Source: a virus. From it: a stretch of 44,468 bases of DNA. The notes under the pieces are model-generated. The model saw only the letters and a program-made list of their open reading frames with translations, ran no database searches and had not been told where the DNA came from. Within the stretch, counting starts at the first letter, position 1. Each line of letters starts with the position of its first letter. Location: IMG/VR virus record IMGVR_UViG_3300041409_000371, positions 1 through 44,468 of that record. One strand, written 5' to 3'. The position numbers and the translations under genes are program-made. Of this stretch, positions 42,784 through 44,468 are shown in pieces.

Positions 42784-44468
42784 TGCCTCTTCGCACCGGC
42801 AACACCTATGTCATCCCCGGCAAAGGGGTTGTCAATACGAAGAAGAAGACCTATTCCGGCAAGGGCAAAGAGCCGGCTGAAACGAAGAAGGTCAAGGCCC
42901 CGCCAATCGCCGCCGTCCCGGTTGTGACGACAAGTCCCACCGGCCACGTCTCGACCCAGAACTTCCCTTCCCCACGCGCCGCTTCCCAAGCTAAGAGACA
43001 AGCGCGTTCCTCTCAACGTCGCGTAAGGCGCATAGAGGCCCAGCAGGTCTCGGCCCTAGGGCTCCACCGCAGAACCCAGCAGAGGGCCTCTGAGGGCCTA
43101 GCTGCGACTCAGAAAGCAATCCGTAAGACAGAAGCTCAGCTTGCGAGGGTCACTGAGGCGCTTGCAGCTCCGAAGTCCGATGCTAAGCTGGCTGCGCTCG
43201 GAGCGACGAGTACCCAGGGGTCGCAACCGCATAGCGCGTCGCGGCCGAGCTATAAACCTCCGAAGTTCCAGGGGGTTAAGACGGCCGGGTCGCCTACTTA
43301 CAAAGAATTGCAAGTAGCTGATAAGCAGGGGAAGATTCGGTTCAACAAGCGGGGTTATGTGACGACTCCAGCCGTCCGTAGCGTTTCAAGTAGCTTGGAG
43401 CGACTAGAATCGAAGGCGGTTGCGTCCGCAGGACCGCTCCCCGGCCTCACCACTTCGCAAAGCAAGAACGCGAGGACGGTGCTGCGCCGGGGAGTTAAAG
43501 CCGGAGCTATGAAGAAGGAGTTGCTCGCCGCAGCGGAGACAGGATTGGTGGAGGCTCCGTACTTTGCTAATCCGGCAGGCGGTGGTGCCGACTCAGAAGG
43601 TTGGCGGCAAGAGCGCCGCCAGTACTATCCAAACCCGCGCAACGTCAAAGCTTCGGCGGATCGGTTCTTCCAGGAGAGCGTTTCGGATACCGGTGGCGCT
43701 CGCGGGAAAGGACAGACGGCCGGAGAACTGGCGCAGACGATCCAAGCCAGCGCCTACCCAGAACGCTATGACGCTGTGAAGCCGGAAGCGAATGCGATCG
43801 TCAAGGCCTTCGAGCGCGGGGGACTCGAGCCAGCGCAGCAGCGCAAGCTTGCCGCAACCCAAGCGAAGGCTCAGAAACTTGGGTTGGCAGTTGGCAACCA
43901 AAGAAACCTTGGCCCAGCGCCGAAGAAGGTCGTAACGCGCTTCAAGGCGATCAAGGCTGCCGCTGGAGCCTTGACCAAGCGTCATATCCCCTACGTCTGG
44001 GGCGGCGGTCACGGTTCAATCGAGAGCGTGCCTACGGGCCTAGACTGCTCCGGCGCAGTCTCCTGGGTTCTGAACAAAGCAGGCATTCTCAAGACTCCGC
44101 TCACGTCAGGGTCGATGGGCTCAGTCCTCAAGCCCGGCCCAGGGGCCGTTACGGTCTTCTACAACGCCGATCACACCTTCATGAAGATCGGGGACGAATA
44201 TTGGGGCACAAGCGTGGGAGACAGCGGTGCAGGAGGACTCGGCCCCCACCCAGCCCCCTCAGCTGGCTACTTGGCCCAGTACAGCGTGGGCCACGTCCCA
44301 GGGCTCGGCAAGAAGCAAGCGCTTCAGCTTGGCTTCTCCCCCACCGCCTCAGAATCTTTCCCCGGCATGATCCTCTCGGCAAGTGGCACGACAGCTACCG
44401 TAGATTCGAGTGCAACCGCGACGAGAGACAAGCCGGGTTTCTCCAAGTCCCCGATCAAGCTGACGCCG
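42783..44468 (+). CDS. virion-associated peptidoglycan hydrolase (lysozyme-like plus NlpC/P60), 5' part of a 607-aa protein
   Basis: Opens at ATG 42783 (TGATG) and continues across the circular junction to base 206. Residues 1-230 are basic, Ala/Arg-rich and partly coiled coil. Near 269-290, DSEGWRQERRQYYPNPRNVK is a motif I associate with lysozyme/transglycosylase-like regions of actinophage tail lysins. From about 395 comes an NlpC/P60 peptidase: YVWGGGHG, Cys near 421 in GLDCSGAVSWVL, and His near 462 in DHTFMKIG. A C-terminal extension follows. It probably opens the wall during infection. Confidence 0.82.
   Translation, partial: MPLRTGNTYVIPGKGVVNTKKKTYSGKGKEPAETKKVKAPPIAAVPVVTTSPTGHVSTQNFPSPRAASQAKRQARSSQRRVRRIEAQQVSALGLHRRTQQRASEGLAATQKAIRKTEAQLARVTEALAAPKSDAKLAALGATSTQGSQPHSASRPSYKPPKFQGVKTAGSPTYKELQVADKQGKIRFNKRGYVTTPAVRSVSSSLERLESKAVASAGPLPGLTTSQSKNARTVLRRGVKAGAMKKELLAAAETGLVEAPYFANPAGGGADSEGWRQERRQYYPNPRNVKASADRFFQESVSDTGGARGKGQTAGELAQTIQASAYPERYDAVKPEANAIVKAFERGGLEPAQQRKLAATQAKAQKLGLAVGNQRNLGPAPKKVVTRFKAIKAAAGALTKRHIPYVWGGGHGSIESVPTGLDCSGAVSWVLNKAGILKTPLTSGSMGSVLKPGPGAVTVFYNADHTFMKIGDEYWGTSVGDSGAGGLGPHPAPSAGYLAQYSVGHVPGLGKKQALQLGFSPTASESFPGMILSASGTTATVDSSATATRDKPGFSKSPIKLTP
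44401..44468. repeat. 68-bp direct terminal overlap (right copy)
   Basis: Identical to bases 1-68; see that entry. Only one copy should be counted in the circular genome. Confidence 0.93.

Noticed and set aside
1-44468. Integrase, transposase, insertion sequence or CRISPR array
   Set aside because: No recombinase motifs, inverted-repeat-bounded transposase genes or regularly spaced repeats were found; the phage may be strictly lytic, although the regulator at 26847 leaves this open.

Overview
This window is a complete or near-complete genome of a tailed double-stranded DNA phage, about 44.4 kb. The first 68 bases recur exactly as the last 68, and one gene (a virion-associated peptidoglycan hydrolase) reads through that junction, so the sequence is circular or circularly permuted and was cut at an arbitrary point. 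The structural genes (P22-like portal of 706 codons, scaffold, capsid, gp4-like adaptor, gp10-like tail hub, a 1437-residue ejection-type protein, no tape-measure or tail-tube genes) point to a short-tailed podovirus. GC-rich coding, frequent GTG/TTG starts, apparent leaderless genes and NlpC/P60-type lysins suggest an actinobacterial host; this is inference only. No integrase, transposase, tRNA or CRISPR array was found.

Layout. (1) 41.4-44.4 kb and 1-26.7 kb, plus strand: late module. It runs from ribbon-helix-helix proteins through the virion lysin, terminase large subunit, a fibre-like cluster, portal, scaffold, capsid, adaptor, tail hub, receptor-binding-type proteins, ejection proteins, a lysis cassette with several tiny membrane proteins, and a Holliday-junction-resolvase-like nuclease. 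Minus-strand mini-genes ('morons') are inserted at 181-1008, 2619-2792, 3172-3324 and 5989-6243; each group has a promoter-like -10 box of its own. (2) 26.8-27.5 kb, minus: a zinc-finger plus helix-turn-helix protein, read divergently from (3) 27.56-37.58 kb, plus: early-type genes, nearly all under 200 codons, including an SSB-like protein, an ArsR-like winged-helix protein, two HNH endonucleases, many Cys-pair mini-proteins and a possible small terminase. (4) 37.57-39.51 kb, minus: a ten-gene operon of mini-proteins, nearly every junction overlapping. (5) 39.6-41.4 kb, plus: further mini-genes and an operator-like intergenic region.

Two observations stand out. First, two HNH endonuclease genes sit inside other genes, and in each case the interrupted gene end is present twice: once as the cut-off native end and once as a copy with the same protein sequence but mostly different codons. 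The phage therefore appears to carry homing elements that bring a recoded replacement end for the gene they invade. Second, at least seven genes on both strands have a TANNNT-type box exactly six bases before the start codon, which indicates systematic leaderless transcription.

No DNA polymerase, primase or helicase could be recognised. Replication probably depends on the host or on unrecognised small proteins.
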